Shown here: one piece after another, positions 1 to 12,900 of the stretch
Numbering within the stretch: the first letter of the stretch is position 1
How the letters are laid out: each line of letters opens with the position of its first letter
From: Pseudoips prasinana
Taxonomy: Eukaryota; Arthropoda; Insecta; Lepidoptera; Nolidae
Length of the DNA: 64,000 nt
Assembly: GCA_951640165.1 (NCBI GenBank)
Contig: OX621250.1
Location: forward strand, 14,409,501-14,473,500
Direction: 5' to 3'
Notes under the pieces: model-generated
Databases searched by the model: none
What the model was told of the DNA's origin: nothing
Seen by the model: only the letters and a program-made list of their open reading frames with translations
Made by a program: the position numbers and the translations under genes

Positions 1-507
1 CTGATTTTATTTCACTTAGTAACATATTTTGATTGTTTAAATGTGTATGGGTGTTGTTTTACAAATTTACAAACCTCTAGAATGTAAAAACTCGGTAAAG
101 TGAGTATTTTTAACTTTTTAAAGTATGGATTACATGATACATCCGGGGCAATATCGCATATGGATCTTATGCATCTCTTTTGTGCAATAAAGGCCTTTTC
201 TATATCCGTACCGTTTCCCCAGAGTAACAAACCATATCGAAGTATAGATTCGACGTACGCATAGTAGGCTGTGCATGCCGTATTTTGGTCAGTAATTTTT
301 GCCAATTTGTACAGAGCAAAAGAAAACCCATTTATTTGTAACCTTTTCTATTTGCTCTTTCCAGTTTAGTTTACTGTTAATAATTATACCTAGAAATGTA
401 CTATTATTTGCCATCGATAGATTTTGTCCGTTATAATTTATATGTATGACATTAGTTTTTAAATTATTGAAATTAATTATATGTGTCTTAGATAAATTGA
501 GGTCATG
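1..507 (-). mobile_element. Jockey-type LINE 3' fragment (reverse transcriptase C-terminus)
   Basis: Read on the minus strand, two overlapping frames (543-289 and 305-12) give the thumb and C-terminal part of a non-LTR retrotransposon reverse transcriptase. The first contains the L-N-x-x-K-T block and F-L-G-I-x-I-N-S-K-L-N-W, typical just after the RT active site. The second contains the Y-x-x-x-E-S-x-x-R-Y-G-L-x-x-W-G block and a downstream L-K-I-L-T-L-P motif. The catalytic palm is not in the window; at about 500 the element gives way to an RTE on the other strand, sharing a few bases (around GAGGTCAT). A frameshift near 300 separates the two pieces, so it is dead. The Jockey assignment rests on motif recognition; it could be a sister clade. 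Confidence 0.8.
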
Positions 508-3476
508 TATGAGGATACCAAGAGCCATAAATACCTCTAACACCTATTTCACTGTGGTCATGGGGGACTTTAGCGTAAATCTATTCAAACGATTCGGTAA
601 TGAGCTGAGAGTGGGACAATTTGGAACTGGTTCGGAACCCCGGGGGTCAAATGTTGGCCGACTTCATGGAAAAGGAGGGGTTCTTTATGATGAATTCCTT
701 CTTCAGTAAGCTGGATCACCGCAAATGAGCCTGGGTGAGCCCCGATGGTAAAACCAAAAATGAGATAGACTATCTTGTTGACGAAACGACAGATGTTCAA
801 AGACGTCTCTGTGATCAATGCGGTTAAAACCGGGAGCGATCACAGACTGGTCAGAGTCTCATTGAACCTTAATGTTAAGCTCCAGAGGTCCCGACCTTTA
901 GCTATCCACTTCCGAAACTCCGAACCATTACAGCTCGAACTGCAAAACCGTTTAGAATGCCTAGCAAACTGCGAGGAAGTGGACTCGTACTACGACAGGC
1001 TCGTAGAAGCTGTCCATACGGCTGGGTCTAAGGTCTTCAAGGCCCCCCGTACAAACAACACTAAAAAATCTTTGACTTTAATCTGCAACTTATGGAAGAA
1101 AGGCGGAACATGTTTCTGACGTCCTCAGATGATGTTACCAGATACCAGCGGCTCAACAGGTAGATCTCAAAATCTTTGATCGCGACACGCGTCAATATAA
1201 TACAATCAGTATTAAAGAGGCCAACAAGCGGAACAAAGGCTCCAGTGTTCGTAAGAGATCCGTCTGTTGGATAGAGCCAACTGACGAAGCTGAAGACTGA
1301 GGATGGTAGAATCGTCACGTCTAAACCTGAGTTGCAGGGAGAGATCGAGAAGTAGTACGGACAATTGTATACGACAACGCAGCCATCTGTCAAAAGTCAT
1401 GCCTCCGATTCCAGATCACGACTAACTCGACATTACACTGAAGACACCCCGGACGTCACTCTGTACGAGATTAGAATGGCTGTCAGACAACTTAAGAACA
1501 ACAAGGTGCCTGGTGATGATGGGGTTGCAGCAGAGCTTCTGCAGGCGGCTGGTACACCAATTCTACGGGCCTTTCATAAGTTATTTGACTCGGTCATACT
1601 AGATGGTCAAATGCCACAAGCAGAAGTGTGGTGGTGCTCTTCTTCAAATAGGGTGACAAAACCCTAATGAAGAATTATAGACCCATCACATTGCTGAGCT
1701 ATGTTTACAAGTTGTTTCCGAGGGTCATTACGAATCGTCTCACACGCAGGTTTGACGGCTTCCAGCCTCTCGAACAAGCCGGTTTCCGAAAAGGCTTTAG
1801 CACCATAGACCACATACATACGCTGCGGCAAGTTATACAGAGGACCGAAGAGTATAACAAGCCACTGTGCTTAGCGTTTGTGGACGAAGAGAAAGCCTTT
1901 GATTCTATCGAAACCTAGGCCGTGCTGGGGTATCTTCAAAGGTGCCAAATCGACTACCGGTATATCGAGGTGTTAAAGTGTTTGTCCGAAGACATCCCGG
2001 ATGTCAGCCTGTACGAGATTAGAATGGCTCTCAAACAACTCAAGAACAACAAGGCGCCTGGTGATGATGGAGTTACTGCAGAGCTTCTGAAGGCGGGTGG
2101 TACACCAATCCTACGGGCCCTTCAGAACTTATTTAACTCCATCATACTAGATGGTCAAACGCCACAAGCATGGCACAGAAGTGTGGTGGTGCTCTTCTTC
2201 AAAAAGGGCGACAAAACCCTATTGAAGAATTATAGACCCATCACACTGCTGAGCCATGTTTACAAGTTGTTTTCGAGGGTCGTTACGAATCGTCTCGCGC
2301 GCAGGTTTGACGACTTCCAGCCTCTCGAACAAGCCGGTTTCCGAAAAGGCTTTAGCACCATAGACCACATACATACGCTGCGGCAAGTTATACAGAAGAC
2401 CGAAGAGTATAACAAGCCACTCTGCTTAGCGTTTGTGGACTATGAGAAAGCCTTCGATTCTATCGAAACATGGGCCGTGTTGAGGTCTCTCATAAGGTGC
2501 CAAATTGACTACCGGTATATCGAGGTGATAAAGTGTTTGTATGAAAACGCCACTATATCAGCGCGACTCCGGGACTAGATCTCGAAACCTATCCACTTGC
2601 AGCGAGGCGTGAGACAGGGAGATGTTATATCTCCTAAACTATTCACCGCTGCATTGGAAGATGTCTTCAAGCTTCTGGACTGGAAAGGCTTTGGCATCAA
2701 TGTCAATGGCGAGTACATCACTCAGCTTTGATTTGCCGATGATATAGTAGTCATGGCTGAGACCATAAAAGATCTCGATACAATTCTCGATGACCTCGGC
2801 AGAGTCTCTCAACAAGTGGGTCTGAAAATGAACATGGATAAGACGAAAATCATGTCAAACGTCCATGATGCACCCACTCAATTGAAGGTTGGAGACTCTG
2901 CACTCGAAGTTTTAGGGAACTATATTTACATAGGACAGACCATCCAACTAGGTTGATCCAACTTCGACAAGGAGGTCAATCGTAGAATCAAACTCTGCTG
3001 GGTAGCGTTCGGGAAGCTACGTAACATCTTCTCGTCGAAAATACCACAGTGTCTAAAGTCGAAAGTCTTCGACCATTGTGTTGCGAGTGATGACTTACGA
3101 AACAGAGACGTCACCCAAAGAGCAATAGAGAGGGCTATTATACTCGGAGTTTCCCTGCGAGATCGAATCAGAAATGTCGAAATCCGCAGGCGAACCAAAG
3201 TAATATATACACATAGTCACATAGCCTGCAGAATTGCAAAAATGAAGTGGCAGTGGGCGGGACACATAGCTCGTAGAACCGACGGCTGTTGGGGCTGAAA
3301 GGTTCTCGAGTGGCGACCACGAACCGGAAGACGCGGCGTGGGTAGGCCCCCCACAGGATGGACCAATGATCTTGTGCGGGTCGCTGGAAACCGCTGCGAA
3401 TAGTGGAATTGTTGAGATCTTTGGGGGAGGCCTTTGTCCAGCAGTGGACGTCTTTCGGCTGACATGATGATGATGA
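500..3476 (+). mobile_element. RTE-clade non-LTR retrotransposon, 5'-truncated and broken
   Basis: The + strand carries the back half of an apurinic-type endonuclease (about 520-900, with V-V-M-G-D and G-S-D-H-R-L-V motifs), a linker, then reverse transcriptase blocks (L-K-N-N-K-x-P-G-D-D-G, N-Y-R-P-I-T-L-L, A-F-V-D-x-E-K-A-F-D-S, R-Q-G-D-x-I-S-P-K-L-F, F-A-D-D-I-V-V-M at about 2731) and a C-terminal W-A-G-H-I-A-R-R block near 3255. It ends with the usual phrase around 3440 (CCAGCAGTGGACG) and a short GATGATGATGA tail at about 3463-3473, typical of RTE elements. Several frameshifts and stops (about 1668, 1916, 2578, 2730, 2955, 3298) kill it. A second copy of the family lies at 39431-42290 on the other strand and keeps more of the 5' end. 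Confidence 0.88.
1440..2541 (+). repeat. Internal tandem duplication of the RTE reverse-transcriptase fingers/palm region
   Basis: The stretch starting GAAGACACCCCGGACGTC at 1440 recurs at 1988 as a close variant (GAAGACATCCCGGATGTC). Both copies run through the same blocks (K-N-N-K-x-P-G-D-D-G to Y-E/D-E-K-A-F-D-S-I-E-T and the following C-Q-I-D-Y-R-Y-I-E-V). The offset is 548 bp at the start and 555 bp at the end because copy 1 lacks about 7 bp near 1624 (ATGGCAC in copy 2). The copies differ by scattered substitutions, so the event is old or joined two different elements. Copy 2 is the less damaged. The junction falls in the word TTTGTxxGAAGAC near 1981-1988. Confidence 0.85.
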
Positions 3477-3680
3477 CTGGTTGGTGACCATGACTGCTAA
3501 TCCAGAGACCGTGGGTTCGTTCCCCACTCAGGACAAATCTTTGTTTGATCTTTGTATGACTATTTGTTGTAATTGGGTTCAAATTAACTTTAATTAGTAT
3601 GTATTCAGATTGATCGGTTGTCTGGCTGCCATAGTAGTTCTGCTTAATTTGTGATCAGAATGCAGTGTGTGAGTGTATTA
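3466..3680 (+). mobile_element. tRNA-derived SINE (SINE2-like family), diverged
   Basis: After the RTE tail there is a tRNA-like head: an A-box-like part around 3478-3490 and a B box GGTTCGTTCCCC at about 3510-3521. A body follows that ends with CTGCTTAATTTGTGATCAG and TGTGTGAG at about 3642-3675. The same 3' words (CTGCTTAGTTTGGGATCAG, GTGTGTGA) close the SINE copies at 16724, 27610 and 30207, so these belong to one superfamily. The copy is diverged and has lost the ATT-repeat tail. It stops about 30 bp before the first host exon, so it forms part of the acceptor-side intron. Confidence 0.7.
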
Positions 3681-3710
3681 GTATGTAGTGAGTTCTGTAT
3701 CGCAGTGCAG

Positions 3711-3901
3711 TACGCGTGCGCGGCGGGCGGCGCGGAGCTGCAGGGCGCGCGCCACGTGGTTCGCGCGCGCTCTCGGCACGCCGTGGTGCTGCGCCTGGAC
3801 TGGCCGCGCCTGGAGCGCCGCGCGCGCGCCGCGCCCACCAGCGCGCTCGCCACGCTCACCGTGCTCACCGGCGCCGACTTCACAAGGAGGCGGATACTCA
3901 A
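3711..3901 (+). CDS. Host gene, internal exon A (founder copy of the array)
   Basis: I do not recognise the protein. The exon is open, GC-rich and ends CTC AA|GTCAGT, a phase-2 donor. Its acceptor is CGCAG at 3701-3705 or TGCAG at 3706-3710; the second gives a frame beginning Tyr-Ala-Cys-Ala-Ala-Gly-Gly. The predicted peptide is arginine- and alanine-rich, ends Ala-Asp-Phe-Thr-Arg-Arg-Arg-Ile-Leu-Lys, and shows no signal peptide or membrane segment. The two leftover bases AA join the first G of exon B to make the Lys codon, so the frames fit. Upstream exons are not in the window or are displaced by the RTE and SINE. Only this copy has the 62 bp at 3716-3777; the other 62 copies lack it, so it is the probable founder. 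It could instead be a dead exon if the array has disturbed splicing. Confidence 0.6.
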
Positions 3902-6900
3902 GTCAGTACTCACATGTCACTGTACTACTAGCTCCGTACCGCAGTGCAGTACGCACGCCGTGGTGCTGCGCCTGGACTGGCCGCGCCTGGAGCGCCGCGC
4001 GCGCGCCGCGCCCACCAGCGCGCTCGCCACGCTCACCGTGCTCACCGGCGCCGACTTCACAAGGAGGCGGATACTCAAGTCAGTACTCACATGTCACTGT
4101 ACTACTAGCTCCGTACCGCAGTGCAGTACGCACGCCGTGGTGCTGCGCCTGGACTGGCCGCGCCTGGAGCGCCGCGCGCGCGCCGCGCCCACCAGCGCGC
4201 TCGCCACGCTCACCGTGCTCACCGGCGCCGACTTCACAAGGAGGCGGATACTCAAGTCAGTACTCACATGTCACTGTACTACTAGCTCCGTACCGCAGTG
4301 CAGTACGCACGCCGTGGTGCTGCGCCTGGACTGGCCGCGCCTGGAGCGCCGCGCGCGCGCCGCGCCCACCAGCGCGCTCGCCACGCTCACCGTGCTCACC
4401 GGCGCCGACTTCACAAGGAGGCGGATACTCAAGTCAGTACTCACATGTCACTGTACTACTAGCTCCGTACCGCAGTGCAGTACGCACGCCGTGGTGCTGC
4501 GCCTGGACTGGCCGCGCCTGGAGCGCCGCGCGCGCGCCGCGCCCACCAGCGCGCTCGCCACGCTCACCGTGCTCACCGGCGCCGACTTCACAAGGAGGCG
4601 GATACTCAAGTCAGTACTCACATGTCACTGTACTACTAGCTCCGTACCGCAGTGCAGTACGCACGCCGTGGTGCTGCGCCTGGACTGGCCGCGCCTGGAG
4701 CGCCGCGCGCGCGCCGCGCCCACCAGCGCGCTCGCCACGCTCACCGTGCTCACCGGCGCCGACTTCACAAGGAGGCGGATACTCAAGTCAGTACTCACAT
4801 GTCACTGTACTACTAGCTCCGTACCGCAGTGCAGTACGCACGCCGTGGTGCTGCGCCTGGACTGGCCGCGCCTGGAGCGCCGCGCGCGCGCCGCGCCCAC
4901 CAGCGCGCTCGCCACGCTCACCGTGCTCACCGGCGCCGACTTCACAAGGAGGCGGATACTCAAGTCAGTACTCACATGTCAATGTACTACTAGCTCCGTA
5001 CCGCAGTGCAGTACGCACGCCGTGGTGCTGCGCCTGGACTGGCCGCGCCTGGAGCGCCGCGCGCGCGCCGCGCCCACCAGCGCGCTCGCCACGCTCACCG
5101 TGCTCACCGGCGCCGACTTCACAAGGAGGCGGATACTCAAGTCAGTACTCACATGTCACTGTACTACTAGCTCCGTACCGCAGTGCAGTACGCACGCCGT
5201 GGTGCTGCGCCTGGACTGGCCGCGCCTGGAGCGCCGCGCGCGCGCCGCGCCCACCAGCGCGCTCGCCACGCTCACCGTGCTCACCGGCGCCGACTTCACA
5301 AGGAGGCGGATACTCAAGTCAGTACTCACATGTCACTGTACTACTAGCTCCGTACCGCAGTGCAGTACGCACGCCGTGGTGCTGCGCCTGGACTGGCCGC
5401 GCCTGGAGCGCCGCGCGCGCGCCGCGCCCACCAGCGCGCTCGCCACGCTCACCGTGCTCACCGGCGCCGACTTCACAAGGAGGCGGATACTCAAGTCAGT
5501 ACTCACATGTCACTGTACTACTAGCTCCGTACCGCAGTGCAGTACGCACGCCGTGGTGCTGCGCCTGGACTGGCCGCGCCTGGAGCGCCGCGCGCGCGCC
5601 GCGCCCACCAGCGCGCTCGCCACGCTCACCGTGCTCACCGGCGCCGACTTCACAAGGAGGCGGATACTCAAGTCAGTACTCACATGTCACTGTACTACTA
5701 GCTCCGTACCGCAGTGCAGTACGCACGCCGTGGTGCTGCGCCTGGACTGGCCGCGCCTGGAGCGCCGCGCGCGCGCCGCGCCCACCAGCGCGCTCGCCAC
5801 GCTCACCGTGCTCACCGGCGCCGACTTCACAAGGAGGCGGATACTCAAGTCAGTACTCACATGTCACTGTACTACTAGCTCCGTACCGCAGTGCAGTACG
5901 CACGCCGTGGTGCTGCGCCTGGACTGGCCGCGCCTGGAGCGCCGCGCGCGCGCCGCGCCCACCAGCGCGCTCGCCACGCTCACCGTGCTCACCGGCGCCG
6001 ACTTCACAAGGAGGCGGATACTCAAGTCAGTACTCACATGTCACTGTACTACTAGCTCCGTACCGCAGTGCAGTACGCACGCCGTGGTGCTGCGCCTGGA
6101 CTGGCCGCGCCTGGAGCGCCGCGCGCGCGCCGCGCCCACCAGCGCGCTCGCCACGCTCACCGTGCTCACCGGCGCCGACTTCACAAGGAGGCGGATACTC
6201 AAGTCAGTACTCACATGTCACTGTACTACTAGCTCCGTACCGCAGTGCAGTACGCACGCCGTGGTGCTGCGCCTGGACTGGCCGCGCCTGGAGCGCCGCG
6301 CGCGCGCCGCGCCCACCAGCGCGCTCGCCACGCTCACCGTGCTCACCGGCGCCGACTTCACAAGGAGGCGGATACTCAAGTCAGTACTCACATGTCACTG
6401 TACTACTAGCTCCGTACCGCAGTGCAGTACGCACGCCGTGGTGCTGCGCCTGGACTGGCCGCGCCTGGAGCGCCGCGCGCGCGCCGCGCCCACCAGCGCG
6501 CTCGCCACGCTCACCGTGCTCACCGGCGCCGACTTCACAAGGAGGCGGATACTCAAGTCAGTACTCACATGTCACTGTACTACTAGCTCCGTACCGCAGT
6601 GCAGTACGCACGCCGTGGTGCTGCGCCTGGACTGGCCGCGCCTGGAGCGCCGCGCGCGCGCCGCGCCCACCAGCGCGCTCGCCACGCTCACCGTGCTCAC
6701 CGGCGCCGACTTCACAAGGAGGCGGATACTCAAGTCAGTACTCACATGTCACTGTACTACTAGCTCCGTACCGCAGTGCAGTACGCACGCCGTGGTGCTG
6801 CGCCTGGACTGGCCGCGCCTGGAGCGCCGCGCGCGCGCCGCGCCCACCAGCGCGCTCGCCACGCTCACCGTGCTCACCGGCGCCGACTTCACAAGGAGGC

Positions 6901-9900
6901 GGATACTCAAGTCAGTACTCACATGTCACTGTACTACTAGCTCCGTACCGCAGTGCAGTACGCACGCCGTGGTGCTGCGCCTGGACTGGCCGCGCCTGGA
7001 GCGCCGCGCGCGCGCCGCGCCCACCAGCGCGCTCGCCACGCTCACCGTGCTCACCGGCGCCGACTTCACAAGGAGGCGGATACTCAAGTCAGTACTCACA
7101 TGTCAATGTACTACTAGCTCCGTACCGCAGTGCAGTACGCACGCCGTGGTGCTGCGCCTGGACTGGCCGCGCCTGGAGCGCCGCGCGCGCGCCGCGCCCA
7201 CCAGCGCGCTCGCCACGCTCACCGTGCTCACCGGCGCCGACTTCACAAGGAGGCGGATACTCAAGTCAGTACTCACATGTCACTGTACTACTAGCTCCGT
7301 ACCGCAGTGCAGTACGCACGCCGTGGTGCTGCGCCTGGACTGGCCGCGCCTGGAGCGCCGCGCGCGCGCCGCGCCCACCAGCGCGCTCGCCACGCTCACC
7401 GTGCTCACCGGCGCCGACTTCACAAGGAGGCGGATACTCAAGTCAGTACTCACATGTCACTGTACTACTAGCTCCGTACCGCAGTGCAGTACGCACGCCG
7501 TGGTGCTGCGCCTGGACTGGCCGCGCCTGGAGCGCCGCGCGCGCGCCGCGCCCACCAGCGCGCTCGCCACGCTCACCGTGCTCACCGGCGCCGACTTCAC
7601 AAGGAGGCGGATACTCAAGTCAGTACTCACATGTCACTGTACTACTAGCTCCGTACCGCAGTGCAGTACGCACGCCGTGGTGCTGCGCCTGGACTGGCCG
7701 CGCCTGGAGCGCCGCGCGCGCGCCGCGCCCACCAGCGCGCTCGCCACGCTCACCGTGCTCACCGGCGCCGACTTCACAAGGAGGCGGATACTCAAGTCAG
7801 TACTCACATGTCACTGTACTACTAGCTCCGTACCGCAGTGCAGTACGCACGCCGTGGTGCTGCGCCTGGACTGGCCGCGCCTGGAGCGCCGCGCGCGCGC
7901 CGCGCCCACCAGCGCGCTCGCCACGCTCACCGTGCTCACCGGCGCCGACTTCACAAGGAGGCGGATACTCAAGTCAGTACTCACATGTCACTGTACTACT
8001 AGCTCCGTACCGCAGTGCAGTACGCACGCCGTGGTGCTGCGCCTGGACTGGCCGCGCCTGGAGCGCCGCGCGCGCGCCGCGCCCACCAGCGCGCTCGCCA
8101 CGCTCACCGTGCTCACCGGCGCCGACTTCACAAGGAGGCGGATACTCAAGTCAGTACTCACATGTCACTGTACTACTAGCTCCGTACCGCAGTGCAGTAC
8201 GCACGCCGTGGTGCTGCGCCTGGACTGGCCGCGCCTGGAGCGCCGCGCGCGCGCCGCGCCCACCAGCGCGCTCGCCACGCTCACCGTGCTCACCGGCGCC
8301 GACTTCACAAGGAGGCGGATACTCAAGTCAGTACTCACATGTCACTGTACTACTAGCTCCGTACTGCAGTGCAGTACGCACGCCGTGGTGCTGCGCCTGG
8401 ACTGGCCGCGCCTGGAGCGCCGCGCGCGCGCCGCGCCCACCAGCGCGCTCGCCACGCTCACCGTGCTCACCGGCGCCGACTTCACAAGGAGGCGGATACT
8501 CAAGTCAGTACTCACATGTCACTGTACTACTAGCTCCGTACCGCAGTGCAGTACGCACGCCGTGGTGCTGCGCCTGGACTGGCCGCGCCTGGAGCGCCGC
8601 GCGCGCGCCGCGCCCACCAGCGCGCTCGCCACGCTCACCGTGCTCACCGGCGCCGACTTCACAAGGAGGCGGATACTCAAGTCAGTACTCACATGTCACT
8701 GTACTACTAGCTCCGTACCGCAGTGCAGTACGCACGCCGTGGTGCTGCGCCTGGACTGGCCGCGCCTGGAGCGCCGCGCGCGCGCCGCGCCCACCAGCGC
8801 GCTCGCCACGCTCACCGTGCTCACCGGCGCCGACTTCACAAGGAGGCGGATACTCAAGTCAGTACTCACATGTCACTGTACTACTAGCTCCGTACCGCAG
8901 TGCAGTACGCACGCCGTGGTGCTGCGCCTGGACTGGCCGCGCCTGGAGCGCCGCGCGCGCGCCGCGCCCACCAGCGCGCTCGCCACGCTCACCGTGCTCA
9001 CCGGCGCCGACTTCACAAGGAGGCGGATACTCAAGTCAGTACTCACATGTCACTGTACTACTAGCTCCGTACCGCAGTGCAGTACGCACGCCGTGGTGCT
9101 GCGCCTGGACTGGCCGCGCCTGGAGCGCCGCGCGCGCGCCGCGCCCACCAGCGCGCTCGCCACGCTCACCGTGCTCACCGGCGCCGACTTCACAAGGAGG
9201 CGGATACTCAAGTCAGTACTCACATGTCACTGTACTACTAGCTCCGTACCGCAGTGCAGTACGCACGCCGTGGTGCTGCGCCTGGACTGGCCGCGCCTGG
9301 AGCGCCGCGCGCGCGCCGCGCCCACCAGCGCGCTCGCCACGCTCACCGTGCTCACCGGCGCCGACTTCACAAGGAGGCGGATACTCAAGTCAGTACTCAC
9401 ATGTCACTGTACTACTAGCTCCGTACCGCAGTGCAGTACGCACGCCGTGGTGCTGCGCCTGGACTGGCCGCGCCTGGAGCGCCGCGCGCGCGCCGCGCCC
9501 ACCAGCGCGCTCGCCACGCTCACCGTGCTCACCGGCGCCGACTTCACAAGGAGGCGGATACTCAAGTCAGTACTCACATGTCACTGTACTACTAGCTCCG
9601 TACTGCAGTGCAGTACGCACGCCGTGGTGCTGCGCCTGGACTGGCCGCGCCTGGAGCGCCGCGCGCGCGCCGCGCCCACCAGCGCGCTCGCCACGCTCAC
9701 CGTGCTCACCGGCGCCGACTTCACAAGGAGGCGGATACTCAAGTCAGTACTCACATGTCACTGTACTACTAGCTCCGTACCGCAGTGCAGTACGCACGCC
9801 GTGGTGCTGCGCCTGGACTGGCCGCGCCTGGAGCGCCGCGCGCGCGCCGCGCCCACCAGCGCGCTCGCCACGCTCACCGTGCTCACCGGCGCCGACTTCA

Positions 9901-12900
9901 CAAGGAGGCGGATACTCAATTCAGTACTCACATGTCACTGTACTACTAGCTCCGTACCGCAGTGCAGTACGCACGCCGTGGTGCTGCGCCTGGACTGGCC
10001 GCGCCTGGAGCGCCGCGCGCGCGCCGCGCCCACCAGCGCGCTCGCCACGCTCACTGTGCTCACCGGCGCCGACTTCACAAGGAGGCGGATACTCAAGTCA
10101 GTACTCACATGTCACTGTACTACTAGCTCCGTACCGCAGTGCAGTACGCACGCCGTGGTGCTGCGCCTGGACTGGCCGCGCCTGGAGCGCCGCGCGCGCG
10201 CCGCGCCCACCAGCGCGCTCGCCACGCTCACCGTGCTCACCGGCGCCGACTTCACAAGGAGGCGGATACTCAAGTCAGTACTCACATGTCACTGTACTAC
10301 TAGCTCCGTACCGCAGTGCAGTACGCACGCCGTGGTGCTGCGCCTGGACTGGCCGCGCCTGGAGCGCCGCGCGCGCGCCGCGCCCACCAGCGCGCTCGCC
10401 ACGCTCACCGTGCTCACCGGCGCCGACTTCACAAGGAGGCGGATACTCAAGTCAGTACTCACATGTCACTGTACTACTAGCTCCGTACCGCAGTGCAGTA
10501 CGCACGCCGTGGTGCTGCGCCTGGACTGGCCGCGCCTGGAGCGCCGCGCGCGCGCCGCGCCCACCAGCGCGCTCGCCACGCTCACCGTGCTCACCGGCGC
10601 CGACTTCACAAGGAGGCGGATACTCAAGTCAGTACTCACATGTCACTGTACTACTAGCTCCGTACCGCAGTGCAGTACGCACGCCGTGGTGCTGCGCCTG
10701 GACTGGCCGCGCCTGGAGCGCCGCGCGCGCGCCGCGCTCACCAGCGCGCTCGCCACGCTCACCGTGCTCACCGGCGCCGACTTCACAAGGAGGCGGATAC
10801 TCAAGTCAGTACTCACATGTCACTGTACTACTAGCTCCGTACCGCAGTGCAGTACGCACGCCGTGGTGCTGCGCCTGGACTGGCCGCGCCTGGAGCGCCG
10901 CGCGCGCGCCGCGCTCACCAGCGCGCTCGCCACGCTCACCGTGCTCACCGGCGCCGACTTCACAAGGAGGCGGATACTCAAGTCAGTACTCACATGTCAC
11001 TGTACTACTAGCTCCGTACCGCAGTGCAGTACGCACGCCGTGGTGCTGCGCCTGGACTGGCCGCGCCTGGAGCGCCGCGCGCGCGCCGCGCTCACCAGCG
11101 CGCTCGCCACGCTCACCGTGCTCACCGGCGCCGACTTCACAAGGAGGCGGATACTCAAGTCAGTACTCACATGTCAATGTACTACTAGCTCCGTACCGCA
11201 GTGCAGTACGCACGCCGTGGTGCTGCGCCTGGACTGGCCGCGCCTGGAGCGCCGCGCGCGCGCCGCGCCCACCAGCGCGCTCGCCACGCTCACCGTGCTC
11301 ACCGGCGCCGACTTCACAAGGAGGCGGATACTCAAGTCAGTACTCACATGTCACTGTACTACTAGCTCCGTACCGCAGTGCAGTACGCACGCCGTGGTGC
11401 TGCGCCTGGACTGGCCGCGCCTGGAGCGCCGCGCGCGCGCCGCGCCCACCAGCGCGCTCGCCACGCTCACCGTGCTCACCGGCGCCGACTTCACAAGGAG
11501 GCGGATACTCAAGTCAGTACTCACATGTCACTGTACTACTAGCTCCGTACCGCAGTGCAGTACGCACGCCGTGGTGCTGCGCCTGGACTGGCCGCGCCTG
11601 GAGCGCCGCGCGCGCGCCGCGCCCACCAGCGCGCTCGCCACGCTCACCGTGCTCACCGGCGCCGACTTCACAAGGAGGCGGATACTCAAGTCAGTACTCA
11701 CATGTCACTGTACTACTAGCTCCGTACTGCAGTGCAGTACGCACGCCGTGGTGCTGCGCCTGGACTGGCCGCGCCTGGAGCGCCGCGCGCGCGCCGCGCC
11801 CACCAGCGCGCTCGCCACGCTCACCGTGCTCACCGGCGCCGACTTCACAAGGAGGCGGATACTCAAGTCAGTACTCACATGTCACTGTACTACTAGCTCC
11901 GTACCGCAGTGCAGTACGCACGCCGTGGTGCTGCGCCTGGACTGGCCGCGCCTGGAGCGCCGCGCGCGCGCCGCGCCCACCAGCGCGCTCGCCACGCTCA
12001 CCGTGCTCACCGGCGCCGACTTCACAAGGAGGCGGATACTCAAGTCAGTACTCACATGTCACTGTACTACTAGCTCCGTACCGCAGTGCAGTACGCACGC
12101 CGTGGTGCTGCGCCTGGACTGGCCGCGCCTGGAGCGCCGCGCGCGCGCCGCGCCCACCAGCGCGCTCGCCACGCTCACCGTGCTCACCGGCGCCGACTTC
12201 ACAAGGAGGCGGATACTCAAGTCAGTACTCACATGTCACTGTACTACTAGCTCCGTACCGCAGTGCAGTACGCACGCCGTGGTGCTGCGCCTGGACTGGC
12301 CGCGCCTGGAGCGCCGCGCGCGCGCCGCGCCCACCAGCGCGCTCGCCACGCTCACCGTGCTCACCGGCGCCGACTTCACAAGGAGGCGGATACTCAAGTC
12401 AGTACTCACATGTCACTGTACTACTAGCTCCGTACCGCAGTGCAGTACGCACGCCGTGGTGCTGCGCCTGGACTGGCCGCGCCTGGAGCGCCGCGCGCGC
12501 GCCGCGCCTACCAGCGCGCTCGCCACGCTCACCGTGCTCACCGGCGCCGACTTCACAAGGAGGCGGATACTCAAGTCAGTACTCACATGTCACTGTACTA
12601 CTAGCTCCGTACCGCAGTGCAGTACGCACGCCGTGGTGCTGCGCCTGGACTGGCCGCGCCTGGAGCGCCGCGCGCGCGCCGCGCCCACCAGCGCGCTCGC
12701 CACGCTCACCGTGCTCACCGGCGCCGACTTCACTAGGAGGCGGATACTCAAGTCAGTACTCACATGTCACTGTACTACTAGCTCCGTACCGCAGTGCAGT
12801 ACGCACGCCGTGGTGCTGCGCCTGGACTGGCCGCGCCTGGAGCGCCGCGCGCGCGCCGCGCTCACCAGCGCGCTCGCCACGCTCACCGTGCTCACCGGCG

